Of a DNA stretch of 64,000 nt, positions 15,536 through 23,504 are shown piece after piece. The stretch is taken from positions 2,666,001 to 2,730,000 of the forward strand of contig NZ_CP042856.1 in assembly GCF_008001035.1 (NCBI RefSeq), read 5' to 3'. Made by a program: the position numbers and the translations under genes. Under the pieces are notes generated by a model. It made no database searches and was not told the origin of the DNA. It saw only the letters and a list, made by a program, of their open reading frames with translations. This DNA comes from Salinibacterium sp. dk2585. GTDB taxonomy: Bacteria > Actinomycetota > Actinomycetes > Actinomycetales > Microbacteriaceae. Numbering within the stretch: the stretch's first letter is position 1; each line of letters starts with the position of its first letter.

Positions 15536-16486
15536 TCAGTTGGCGTTGGCCTTGAGCCAGACGTACGGGTCGACCGGGGTGCCGTCGAGGTGCACCTCGA
15601 AGTGCAGGTGCGCACCCGTCGACGCGCCCGTGTTGCCGACCGCGCCGACCACCGTGCCGACCGTGACCTGCTGGCCGACGGCGACCTGGATCGAACCCCA
15701 CTGCATGTGCGCATACACGGTGGTCACGCGCTGGCCGTTGATCACATGGTCGATCATCACGTGGTTGCCGAGACCGCCACTGTGAAGGTTGACCGCGCTG
15801 ACGACGCCATCGGCCATCGCCTGAATGGGAACACCCGAGCCGGGCGTGAAGTCAATGCCGAGGTGGTAGCTGGAGCAGTAGGAGCAGACGTTGCGGGGCC
15901 CGAATCCGGAGCTGATCGGCACCGAGCCGACGAACGGCCACTGGATCGAACCGCTCGGGTTGTTGCTGTACGAGAAGTTCGCGTTGCCGCGCAGGGGCGC
16001 GATCTGTTGCTGGAACGACTTGGCCTCGTAGCTGTCGCGTGTCACCGTTTCGGCCGCCGCCGCGGCGACCGCCGCCTCGACGTTCACCATGACGTCCTGC
16101 GCCGGCACGGCGGCCAGCGCGGCAGGGGACTGCGACTTCTCGGCGGCACTCGCGGCGGTGGCGAGGTCGTCAGCCGTGTAGAACGCGCTGGCGGGCACCG
16201 AGGTCGAAACGAGGAGGGCGAAGACACCGGTCATAGCGCCGAGGCTCGCGAGCTGCCCGAGGATGGCGCGCTTGCTGCGCTTCGCGCGGGGCTGGGAGGC
16301 GGGGCGCTTGGCGACGGAACGGATGCTGAGCTTGCGGCTCGTGCTGGCGGGTTTCACGACGTCGGAAGCATCGGATGCTGCACGTTCAACCCGACGGGAG
16401 CCGTGACGGGTCGCGCGGCCCTGCTGCGCCTGCTCGGCGGCACGGCGCTCGCGGCGCGACGCGAATTCCCCCTGGGCGCCCGACAT
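15536..16486 (-). CDS. M23 family metallopeptidase (second of a tandem pair)
   Basis: 316 residues from ATG 16486 (N-terminus MSGAQGEFASRRERRAAEQ). Basic N-terminal region, membrane segment near 105-127 (LGAMTGVFALLVSTSV), Ala/Val/Glu-rich linker and C-terminal M23 domain with YHLGIDFTPGSG, HVMIDH and HLHFEVH. A paralogue of 14417-15337 by local duplication: domain order and the CSYCSSYHLG and VWLKANAN segments coincide, while linkers differ. Predicted peptidoglycan endopeptidase acting outside the membrane. A long untranslated leader of about 200 nt precedes it, which hints at RNA-level control. Confidence 0.86.
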   Translation of the reverse strand: MSGAQGEFASRRERRAAEQAQQGRATRHGSRRVERAASDASDVVKPASTSRKLSIRSVAKRPASQPRAKRSKRAILGQLASLGAMTGVFALLVSTSVPASAFYTADDLATAASAAEKSQSPAALAAVPAQDVMVNVEAAVAAAAAETVTRDSYEAKSFQQQIAPLRGNANFSYSNNPSGSIQWPFVGSVPISSGFGPRNVCSYCSSYHLGIDFTPGSGVPIQAMADGVVSAVNLHSGGLGNHVMIDHVINGQRVTTVYAHMQWGSIQVAVGQQVTVGTVVGAVGNTGASTGAHLHFEVHLDGTPVDPYVWLKANAN

Positions 16487-16574
16487 GGACGCGCCCTCGA
16501 GGGCGCCTTCGTTGCTGGCCCCCACTACGCGGATTCCGGCGTTTCTACAGCGCGGTTCGACGTTCGGGACATGG

Positions 16575-16700
16575 CGCACACAACTCCTACACAATTGACC
16601 AGCTCGGGTTCGGGTCCGGCTGGTCCGATGACGTTTCTCATAAAGACATACGGGTGGTTACCCCGGAAGGCAACCCAACGAGGCTACCCCGGTGGTCCTC
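16575..16700 (-). promoter_or_regulatory. Structured 5' leader of the M23 gene, possible c-di-AMP riboswitch
   Basis: The leader RNA holds a GGGTTGCC/GGGGTAACC hairpin, a repeated CCGGGGTA element and GAACCCGAGCTGG followed by TAGGAG, loosely like the conserved cores of ydaO/yuaA riboswitches, which commonly precede wall hydrolase genes in Actinobacteria. The match is by eye and incomplete. It may simply be a structured untranslated region. Decisive test: an Rfam covariance search with the ydaO-yuaA model. Confidence 0.28.
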
Positions 16701-17513
16701 CTATTCCCAGCCGGAGGCCGAGATTAACAGGGTCCTCTCAAGGAACTCGGCGAGTGGGGCATCCGCCGCCAGGGCGAAGGTGACGGAAGGGGGCGTTCCC
16801 TCCCAGCCCGTCACACGAGCCCCTGCCTCGCGCGCGATCAGCGCTCCCGCAGCGTGGTCCCATGGCTGCAGGCCGGCCTCGTAGTAGGCGTCGAGGCGGC
16901 CGCACGCGACGGCGCAGAGGTCGAGCGACGCCGCCCCGATGCGCCGGATGTCACGCACCTGCGACAGCAGGCCGACGAGTGACTTCGCCTGCGCGACGCG
17001 CACCTCGGGGCGGTAGCCGAAACCCGTGCCGACGAGGGCACGCTCGGGTGGGACATCCGTCGTCGCCCGGATCGGACGGCCGTCGAGGGTCGCACCGCCG
17101 CCCGCCGCGGCCGCGAACAGCTCGCCCGACTCGGGGTTGAACACGACACCGGCAAGCGCCTTCCACGTCAGCGGGTCAGGTTCGCCCTCCACGACGGCAA
17201 TGCTCACGGCGTACTGCGGGATGCCATAGAGATAGTTGACCGTGCCGTCGATTGGGTCGACGACCCAGGTGAGCCCGCTCGAGCTGACCTCCGCGCCGCT
17301 CTCCTCGCCGAAGAAGCCATCCTCGGGGCGCTCCGCATTGAGACGGTCACGGATGAGCGCCTCCACCTCCCGGTCGGCATGCGTGACGATGTCGACCGCG
17401 CTCGACTTGCTCGCGGCGACACTCACACCCTCCACACGCCGGGTGCGGGCCAGCTCGCCCGCCTCGCGCGCGAGGCCGGAAGCGAACGATAAGAGCTGTG
17501 CGGCATCAGTCAT
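16701..17513 (-). CDS. Inositol monophosphatase family protein (HisN/SuhB type)
   Basis: 270 residues with all three metal-binding signatures: GEESGAE, WVVDPIDGTVNYLYG and the C-terminal PWDHAAGALIAREAGA. Mg2+- and Li+-sensitive phosphatases of this family dephosphorylate inositol-1-phosphate, or histidinol phosphate (HisN) in actinobacteria; sequence alone does not separate these. Cytoplasmic. Upstream is a decayed permease, downstream the M23 leader, so it is probably transcribed alone. Confidence 0.88.
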   Translation of the reverse strand: MTDAAQLLSFASGLAREAGELARTRRVEGVSVAASKSSAVDIVTHADREVEALIRDRLNAERPEDGFFGEESGAEVSSSGLTWVVDPIDGTVNYLYGIPQYAVSIAVVEGEPDPLTWKALAGVVFNPESGELFAAAAGGGATLDGRPIRATTDVPPERALVGTGFGYRPEVRVAQAKSLVGLLSQVRDIRRIGAASLDLCAVACGRLDAYYEAGLQPWDHAAGALIAREAGARVTGWEGTPPSVTFALAADAPLAEFLERTLLISASGWE

Positions 17514-17602
17514 GAGGCAACCCTTTCACGCCCCCTCCCGTCGTACCTGAGATACATCGCAGGCACCGCCCATGTGATCCTCCGGGCCGACTCGCACGGC
17601 GG

Positions 17603-18207
17603 ATGACGTTGGAAAGCTTGGGCAGGCCAGTCCGGCACGTACCCCCCGAGGAGCCCCCGACCATCACCGCCGCCGCGGACGTCACGCTGGCCTGTGTCCT
17701 GACGGACTGTTCGACGGGCGGAGCGACATGCAGGATGCGTGATCCCCCCATGGGAGCGGCCCGCGCGGACTTCGGAGCGCCGACGGAACTCGCGATCCGC
17801 ATCGCAGTCGGCGCGGGACCCCAGGTCGCTGAGCAGGCCGTGCGCGCCCTGCAGCCGGATGAACCCGACACCCTCCGGGCGAGCGCGCCCGCCGCGGCAT
17901 CCGAGCTCAGCCTCAGCGCGCAGGCCGATGTCAACGTCGTGTTCCTGGGGTCATCGCGCTGCTCGCGGGCGGGCTCGGTATCGCGAACGTGGCCCTGCTC
18001 TCCGACATGGAGCGCGTCAGCGAGATGGGGCTGCGCCGTGCCGTCTGGGCGACGCAGCGACAGGTCGGCCGGCAGCTCATGGTCGAGTCGGTCGTCATCG
18101 GCCTCATCGGCGGGCTCATCGGCGCCGCCGTCGGCTGGGCCTCAGGCTGGTACCCGGCCTGGCGGGCGGGACGCATCGAGCCCGTGGCGGCGCTCCGAGG
18201 GAGTTGA
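17603..18207 (+). pseudogene. Remnant of a MacB/FtsX-like ABC transporter permease
   Basis: Two frames together rebuild the C-terminal half of a MacB-type permease. In one frame, up to about 17945, GAGPQVAEQAVRALQPDEPD runs into ADVNVVFLG; the next frame continues ALLAGGLGIANVALLSDMER, then RRAVWATQRQVGRQL and YPAWRAGRIEPVAALRGS to the stop. A one-base shift near 17950 breaks the gene and the N-terminal half is gone. No ATPase partner lies nearby. Such permeases export peptides or macrolides; this one cannot. Confidence 0.78.
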
Positions 18208-18223
18208 GTCGCTGCGGCATTGC

Positions 18224-18309
18224 GCGGTTTCTGCTGCACTTTCTGCATCGCCGCCGGGGTGCCTGCGGCCTGGGACGCGTGTCGCGGCAAGAAGTGCATC
18301 AGAAACCGC
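18224..18309. repeat. Long imperfect inverted repeat
   Basis: Arms GCGGTTTCTGCTGCACTT (18224-18241) and AAGTGCATCAGAAACCGC (18292-18309) pair with one mismatch across a 50-bp GC-rich loop. It follows the end of the broken permease. No second copy was noticed in the window. Confidence 0.55.
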
Positions 18310-18329
18310 AGACGACGTCCCAGCAACGA

Positions 18330-18361
18330 CGAAGGGCCCCGGCAAACGCCGGGGCCCTTCG
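18330..18361 (-). terminator. Strong hairpin, probably the original tRNA-Tyr terminator
   Basis: CGAAGGGCCCCGGC, AAAC loop, GCCGGGGCCCTTCG: perfect 14-bp stem. In the uninterrupted chromosome it would lie just downstream of the leftward tRNA-Tyr; the IS481 copy now separates them by 1.3 kb. Similar GGGCCCC hairpins follow tRNA-Arg at 58315. Confidence 0.65.
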
Positions 18362-18495
18362 TCTCATTGCGTGGCAAGTGAGGTGTCTGGTTTCAGGACA
18401 TCGTGAACGCATGTCTCGGGACATCGTGAACGATCCGCCGGTCGACTGCGGCATGTCCCAAGACATCGTGAACGCTTTCTCGCCACGGTCAGGGG

Positions 18496-19659
18496 ATGAG
18501 CAAAGCCGAGGTGCTGATCAAGGCCGTGACCATCCAGAACCTCTCCTACGCCGAGGTCGCCCGACGCCACGGAGTCTCCAAGTCCCTCGTCCACAAGCTG
18601 CATCATCGCTGGCTAACGGAGGGAGATGCAGCCTTCGAGTCGAGATCACGCCGACCCGTCTCAAGCCCGAACCAGACCGCCGAACCTGTTCGCGCCCGCA
18701 TACTGACGCTGCGCAAGGACCTCACCCAAGCCGGACTCGATTCCGGCGCGGACACCATCCAAGCCCACCTCGCCCGAGAGGGCATCCGCGTCGGTCGCAC
18801 CACGATCTGGCGCATCCTCACCGCCGCCGGCACCGTCGCCAGACAACCACAGAAGCGTCCTCGATCCTCCTGGCAACGCTTCACCGCTGACCGTCCCAAC
18901 GAGCTCTGGCAATCCGACTTCACCCACGTCACCCTCACCACAGGGCAGGACATCGAGGTGATCGGCTGGCTCGATGACCACTCCCGCTCCCTGCTCCACC
19001 TGACCGCCCACACCCGCGTTACCGGCCGCACCGTCACCGACACCTTCACCACTACCGCGATCAAACACGGCTACCCGGCGGCGACCCTGACTGACAACGG
19101 CATGGTCTACACCACACGCCTTGCCCGGGGCGGCCGCGGTCGCGGCACCGGCGGCGGCAACGCCTTCGAAACCCTCCTCGCCCTCCACGGGATCGCCCAG
19201 AAGAACGGCAAGCCCTTCAAACCCACCACCCAGGGCAAGATCGAACGCTTCTGGCAGACCCTGAAGAAACACCTCGCCGCCCACCCCAGCGGCAGCATCG
19301 ACGAGCTCCAACACCGCCTCGACAGCTTCCGCGACTACTACAACCACTACCGCCCGCACCGGGCACTGAACCGCAAAACCCCCGCGTTCGCATACCAGCT
19401 CATCCCCAAAGCCACCCCGACTCGACCCGAGGACCCGGGCATCTGGCGCGTCCGCTACGACACGATCGACAACGACGGAAAGATCAGCCTCCGCCACTCA
19501 GGCCGCATGCTCCACCTCGGAATCGGACGCCCCCACGCCCGCACCGACATCATCGCCCTCATCCACAACAACGACGCCACCGTCATCACCCACGACGGCA
19601 CAGTCCTCGCCGAATTCACCCTCAACCCCAACAAGGGATACCAAGCAAAAAACGGCTGA
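18496..19659 (+). CDS. IS481 family transposase
   Basis: 387 residues. N-terminal helix-turn-helix (LSYAEVARRHGVSKSLVHKL, about 16-35), a second HTH-like region around 80-105, and an rve integrase core with Asp141 (WQSDFTHV), Asp200 (TDNGMVY) and Glu250 (GKIERFW): the DDE triad is complete, so the enzyme is probably active. YYNHYRPHRALNRKTP is the usual C-terminal signature. It cuts and joins the ends at 18384 and 19708. Confidence 0.94.
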   Translation: MSKAEVLIKAVTIQNLSYAEVARRHGVSKSLVHKLHHRWLTEGDAAFESRSRRPVSSPNQTAEPVRARILTLRKDLTQAGLDSGADTIQAHLAREGIRVGRTTIWRILTAAGTVARQPQKRPRSSWQRFTADRPNELWQSDFTHVTLTTGQDIEVIGWLDDHSRSLLHLTAHTRVTGRTVTDTFTTTAIKHGYPAATLTDNGMVYTTRLARGGRGRGTGGGNAFETLLALHGIAQKNGKPFKPTTQGKIERFWQTLKKHLAAHPSGSIDELQHRLDSFRDYYNHYRPHRALNRKTPAFAYQLIPKATPTRPEDPGIWRVRYDTIDNDGKISLRHSGRMLHLGIGRPHARTDIIALIHNNDATVITHDGTVLAEFTLNPNKGYQAKNG

Positions 19660-19684
19660 ACCCCCGAAACCGGGGGTTCAGCCG
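19653..19684 (+). terminator. Transposase terminator
   Basis: Perfect inverted repeat with 14-bp arms CGGCTGAACCCCCG and loop AAAC, overlapping the transposase stop codon and touching the right IS end. It ends IS transcription and may block read-through from outside. Confidence 0.75.
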
Positions 19685-19711
19685 TTCACGATGTCCTGGG
19701 ACATCACAGCG

Positions 19712-19793
19712 TGGCAAGTGAGGGATTCGAACCCCCGAAGGCTGAGCCGTCTGATTTACAGTCAGATCCCTTTGGCCGCTTGGGTAACTTGCC
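19712..19793 (-). tRNA. tRNA-Tyr (anticodon GTA)
   Basis: 82 nt with a long variable arm (class II). Acceptor GGCAAGT pairs with ACTTGCC, anticodon loop CTGTAAA in a TCTGA/TCAGA stem, T loop GTTCGAATC, discriminator A, no encoded CCA. The IS481 target duplication covers its 3' end but the mature sequence is whole; its terminator is displaced to 18330-18361. Confidence 0.92.
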
Positions 19794-19904
19794 CCGCTCC
19801 TCCGACCACGTGTATTCACCTGATCGAAGGCGCTCAGAAGAGAATACAGTGCGCCGGGGGTTGGTGCGAACCACGCTCCTCCCCAGCACCGAACACACTC
19901 CGCG

Positions 19905-20876
19905 ATGCCCACAGCGGGCACGGATGCGCGGAGCCATGCGCGCACGATCGGGCACGCTGCATCCGTGCCATCCGTCACCCACGCAATCACTCGTCTTGGC
20001 GGGGTCGCGACGCTCGGCGAGCTGCGCTCACTGGGCCTCAGCGACGATGCGGTGCAGCGGTCGGTCGGTCCGGAGGTGCTCAGAGTTCGGCGCGGAATCT
20101 ATGCGACGCCGGATGCTCCACCTTTGCTTGTGCGGGCGGCACGGGTCGGCGGGGCTCTCGCAGCCGCCTCTGCCGCGCCGCTCCATCACCTCTGGCAGCC
20201 GCCGTCTCGGCACACACTCGATGTCAGCGTTCGACCGGAAGCCCGCGGACTTCTCCACCCCGTAACGGGGCAGCCGCTCACGACACCCGGTCCCGTGCGA
20301 CTCATCAGGGATCGCCACCGTCATGAGAGAGGAGAGCGCTGGGCGGTGTCGCCGGCACGTTGTCTCGCACAGTGCGTGCGGCTCGAGCCCGAGGAGTATG
20401 CCGTGGCCATGATCGATAGCGCCCTCCGCCCCGCTAAGGATGAGAACGACCGCGTATTGCGCGAGGCATATCCCGGGACGATTCTCGGAGACATACGTGA
20501 CCTCGTGCCGAAGCGTCTCTGGGGCATCTTCGACCTTGTCGAGGCGCGCGCGGAAGCCGGCAGTGAATCCGTGGCGCGAGTGCGGTACGGGCGGGCGGGG
20601 ATCGTCGCGGTTCCGCAGGTGCGCGTGGCCCGCGGCATCCGTGTCGACCTCCTCATCGGCGACCGACTCGTGGTTGAGGTGGGCAGCTTCTTGCACCACG
20701 GAAGCGCCGAGGCTTACGAGGATGACCGCGAGCGGGTCGCTACCCTCACGCGGCTAGGGTTCGTCGTGCTCGACTTCACGTACCGCCAGGTGATGTTCGA
20801 CTGGAAAACGGTGCTGGCAACCACCCTCAGCGTCATGGACGAAGGCGCCCACCTGGGCCGGCGCCGCCCCTGGTGA
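19905..20876 (+). CDS. AbiEi-antitoxin-like wHTH plus DUF559 (Vsr-like) protein
   Basis: Up to 323 residues from ATG 19905; a GTG near 19962 just before the first domain is a credible shorter start. The N-terminal winged-helix (ITRLGGVATLGELRSLGLSD) and GIYATPDA resemble AbiEi antitoxins. The C-terminal DUF559 nuclease-like domain has VDLLIGDRLVVEVGS, YEDDRERVATLTRLGFVVLDF and YRQVMFD; the first Asp and Glu fit a PD-(D/E)xK core. Such proteins are abundant in actinobacteria with unknown role; no AbiEii toxin is adjacent. Confidence 0.8.
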   Translation: MPTAGTDARSHARTIGHAASVPSVTHAITRLGGVATLGELRSLGLSDDAVQRSVGPEVLRVRRGIYATPDAPPLLVRAARVGGALAAASAAPLHHLWQPPSRHTLDVSVRPEARGLLHPVTGQPLTTPGPVRLIRDRHRHERGERWAVSPARCLAQCVRLEPEEYAVAMIDSALRPAKDENDRVLREAYPGTILGDIRDLVPKRLWGIFDLVEARAEAGSESVARVRYGRAGIVAVPQVRVARGIRVDLLIGDRLVVEVGSFLHHGSAEAYEDDRERVATLTRLGFVVLDFTYRQVMFDWKTVLATTLSVMDEGAHLGRRRPW

Positions 20877-20937
20877 AGGAACCTGGCCGGATTGAGGGTC
20901 TCCAAGCATGACCGCCGCCGCTCGGCGTGCGGCTAAC

Positions 20938-21006
20938 GGCAACGTTTCCGGCGCGCGTGGCGGCGTGTGGCCGTACGCGTGCGGCGTGTTGCGCGACAAC
21001 GTTGCC
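20938..21006. promoter_or_regulatory. Two LacI-type operator candidates
   Basis: GGCAACGTTTCC at 20938-20949 and GACAACGTTGCC at 20995-21006 share the AACGTT palindromic core, 57 bp apart, upstream of the LacI-family gene. Spacing near five helical turns and the core pattern suit autoregulation with DNA looping. Inference only. Confidence 0.4.
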
Positions 21007-21147
21007 ACTCGCCGCAGCGGGAGCGGCGAGGACGGATGCTGCGAAGCGAGAGAAACGGCAACAGCACGACAGCGCGCGAGCGACAGCAACCCGCGGGACG
21101 AGCGCACGAGACCCGAAGTATGATCGCGACGAGGCAGGGAGGTCTCA

Positions 21148-22173
21148 GTGCCGGGGATTCAAGCCGTTGCAGAGCTCGCGGGGGTGAGCACCGCGACGGT
21201 CTCGCGTGCCTTGAGCGGCAAGCCCAACGTCTCGCAGAAGACCAAGGATGCCGTGCTCGCCGCGGCGGCGGAGCTCGGCTATGTCGTCAGCTCGAATGCG
21301 TCGAGCCTCGCGACGGGGCGCACCCGCAACATCGGCGTGGTGGTGCCATTCCTCACCCGCTGGTTCTATGCATCCGTCTTGGAGGGGGCGGAGAACACCC
21401 TCCGCAATCACGGCTACGACCTCACCCTCTACAACCTGGCGGGCGGCGGCGACGAGCGGCGCAGCGTCTTCGAGCACTTCCTGCTGAACAAGCGGGTGGA
21501 TGCGGTGATTGCGATTTCCCTCGAGCTGACCGGCGGGGAGCTGCAGGGCCTGCTGAGCATGCACAAACCCGTGGTGGGGGTCGGCGGGCCGCTCCCCGGC
21601 GTGCGGACGCTCAGCATCGACGACGTCGAGGTCGCCCAGTTGGCGACGGAACACCTGCTGCAGCTCGGCCACACCGCGATCGCCCACATCGGCGGGACGG
21701 ATGACTTCGAACGCGACTTCCACCTGCCCACGAACCGTCGCATCGGCTACGAGGGGGCGCTCGAGGCGCGGGGCATCCCCGTGAACCCCTCGCTGTTTCG
21801 GGCAGCGGACTTCACGATCGAGGGCGGCCACGCGGCGGCGAAGCAACTGCTCGGCTCCCCGCGCGACCGGCCGACGGCGATCTTCGCGGCATCCGACGAG
21901 ATGGGGATCGGGGCCATCCTCGCCGCCCGCGACATGGGCCTGCGCGTGCCCGATGATGTCTCGGTCGTGGGCATCGACGACCACCACCTGAGCGAGTTCT
22001 TCGGCCTCACGACGGTGGCGCAGTTCCCTCAGCTGCAGGGACGGATGGCGGCCGAGCTGCTGCTGGACCAGTTGCATCCGGAGACCGGCACGCAGGGCGC
22101 ATTCAACACGGCCCTACCCTTCGAGCTCATGGTGCGTTCGAGCACCGCCCGGCCGGGTTCAGGGCGTGGTTGA
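21148..22173 (+). CDS. LacI family transcriptional regulator
   Basis: 341 residues from GTG 21148 with GGGAGG upstream. N-terminal LacI headpiece (IQAVAELAGVSTATVSRALS, hinge region around 50-58, NASSLATGRTRNIGVVVPFL) and a periplasmic-binding-protein-like effector domain (ASDEMGIGAILAARDMGLRVP, VSVVGIDDHHLSEFFGLTTV). It should repress sugar-use genes and release them on binding a sugar. The operator at 12564 is a plausible target, but no transporter lies next to it. The 3' end overlaps the convergent transglycosylase by 15 nt. Confidence 0.9.
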   Translation: MPGIQAVAELAGVSTATVSRALSGKPNVSQKTKDAVLAAAAELGYVVSSNASSLATGRTRNIGVVVPFLTRWFYASVLEGAENTLRNHGYDLTLYNLAGGGDERRSVFEHFLLNKRVDAVIAISLELTGGELQGLLSMHKPVVGVGGPLPGVRTLSIDDVEVAQLATEHLLQLGHTAIAHIGGTDDFERDFHLPTNRRIGYEGALEARGIPVNPSLFRAADFTIEGGHAAAKQLLGSPRDRPTAIFAASDEMGIGAILAARDMGLRVPDDVSVVGIDDHHLSEFFGLTTVAQFPQLQGRMAAELLLDQLHPETGTQGAFNTALPFELMVRSSTARPGSGRG

Positions 22174-22974
22174 GGGCGACGCCCTCGGAACCATGACGCT
22201 GTCGACAAGGGTCGCGTAACGATTGGCGGCCGCCGCGACCGACCGCACGTAGCCGAGCGAGTTGTTGTAGGCGAGCACGCCGGCGCGCCAGCCCTCCCCC
22301 TCGACCATGTCGGGGCTTGCGCGGCAGAGATAGTTGGATGCCGCGAGCACTGCGTCGTCGATGTTGTGCGGGTCTTCCACGCCGTCGCCGTTGCCGTCGA
22401 CGTGCCAGTGCGCCCATGTCTGCGGCACGAGCTGCATGGGACCGACGGCCCGGTCGAACTCGGGATCCCCGTCGATCTCGCCGCCATCGCTGTCGGGGAT
22501 GTGCGCTGAGGAGGATCCGTCGAGCGCGATGCCCAAGATGGGAGGCTCCACCGTTCCGTCAGTCGTGACCTCGGAGCCGCCGTGCCGCCCGTGGTCGCTC
22601 TCGACGAGGCCGATCGCCGCGAGCGTGTTCCAGCTGAGGCCACACTCGGGCCGGTCGACGGCCTTGAAGAGGGCAGCACCCGCGTAGGCGGCGAGGGCAC
22701 GCTCGGGGATGCCCGTCGCTTCCGCCGCCTCGGCCAGCCATGGGGCATCCGCTCCCTGCGCAGCACCCGGCCCAGGGGTCGGCGAGCGAGGGGGCAGCGA
22801 CGCTGGCGCGGCGTAGGGCGGCCCCTCCTCGGCAGGTTCACTGTCGAACTCCGAGGTTCCGGGCCGCACGACCGCGAGGATCAGCACGACCACGAGCGCC
22901 GCGACCCCCGCCGCGATCCCGCCGACGAGCGCCCAGTCGGGCCAGCGCCGGGGCTGCGAGGAGTCGTGTGCCAT
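22159..22974 (-). CDS. Membrane-anchored lytic transglycosylase (MltB/SLT type)
   Basis: 271 residues. One N-terminal membrane helix ([20 protein letters not shown], about 14-34), a Pro/Glu-rich linker and a goose-lysozyme-like domain with the catalytic Glu in [16 protein letters not shown], then [15 protein letters not shown] and [17 protein letters not shown]. Cuts glycan strands of peptidoglycan from the outer face of the membrane. The last 15 nt overlap lacI tail to tail. Confidence 0.86.
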   Translation of the reverse strand: MAHDSSQPRRWPDWALVGGIAAGVAALVVVLILAVVRPGTSEFDSEPAEEGPPYAAPASLPPRSPTPGPGAAQGADAPWLAEAAEATGIPERALAAYAGAALFKAVDRPECGLSWNTLAAIGLVESDHGRHGGSEVTTDGTVEPPILGIALDGSSSAHIPDSDGGEIDGDPEFDRAVGPMQLVPQTWAHWHVDGNGDGVEDPHNIDDAVLAASNYLCRASPDMVEGEGWRAGVLAYNNSLGYVRSVAAAANRYATLVDSVMVPRASPSTTP

Positions 22975-23013
22975 AGCCCCGACTGTACGGTGGCCACGGC
23001 TAGCATTGCCTGC

Positions 23014-23502
23014 ATGGCAGATTCATCGTTTGACATCGTCAGCAAGGTCGACAAGATGGAGGCCGACAACGCCCTCCACCAGGCGCAGAAGGAGATCTCG
23101 CAGCGCTACGACTTCAAGAACGTCGGCGCATCCGTTGACTGGAGCGGCGAGAAGTTCCTGATGAAGGCGAGCTCCGAGGAGCGGGTCAAGGCCGTGCTGG
23201 AGGTGCTCGAGGCCAAGCTCATCAAGCGTGGCATCAGCCTCAAGTCCCTCGACGCCGGAGAGCCCTACGCATCCGGCAAGGAGTACCGCATCGAGGCGAA
23301 CCTCAAGCAGGGCATCGCGCAGGATGACGCCAAGAAGATCAACAAGCTCATCCGCGACGAAGCGCCCAAGGGAGTCAAGAGCCAGATCCAGGGCGACGAA
23401 CTGCGCGTCAGCTCGAAGAGCCGCGATGACCTCCAGGCCACCATGTCACTGCTGAAGGGTGCCGACCTCGACGTCGACCTGCAGTTCGTGAACCTGCGCT
23501 GA
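23014..23502 (+). CDS. YajQ family nucleotide-binding protein
   Basis: 162 residues from ATG 23014; the frame stays open upstream but the transglycosylase gene covers it on the other strand. Starts [20 protein letters not shown] and has [10 protein letters not shown], both YajQ hallmarks; two ferredoxin-like RNP folds of about 80 residues each. Homologues bind cyclic di-GMP in Xanthomonas and nucleic acids or tRNA elsewhere. Ends 2 nt before the cardiolipin synthase start, so they share a transcript. Confidence 0.9.
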   Translation: MADSSFDIVSKVDKMEADNALHQAQKEISQRYDFKNVGASVDWSGEKFLMKASSEERVKAVLEVLEAKLIKRGISLKSLDAGEPYASGKEYRIEANLKQGIAQDDAKKINKLIRDEAPKGVKSQIQGDELRVSSKSRDDLQATMSLLKGADLDVDLQFVNLR

Positions 23503-23504
23503 CC

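Larger units (their letters stand above)
18384..19708 (+). mobile_element. IS481-family insertion sequence
   Basis: 1325 bp. Ends start TGT and share CAGGACATCGTGAACG in inverted orientation (left 18384-18409, right 19683-19708). Flanking 15-bp direct repeats GCGTGGCAAGTGAGG (18369-18383, 19709-19723) are the target duplication, within the size range I recall for this family. Two further GACATCGTGAACG copies lie inside the left end (about 18420-18475), possibly extra transposase sites. The duplicated target is the 3' end of tRNA-Tyr, left intact on the right side. One transposase gene, complete. Confidence 0.88.
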
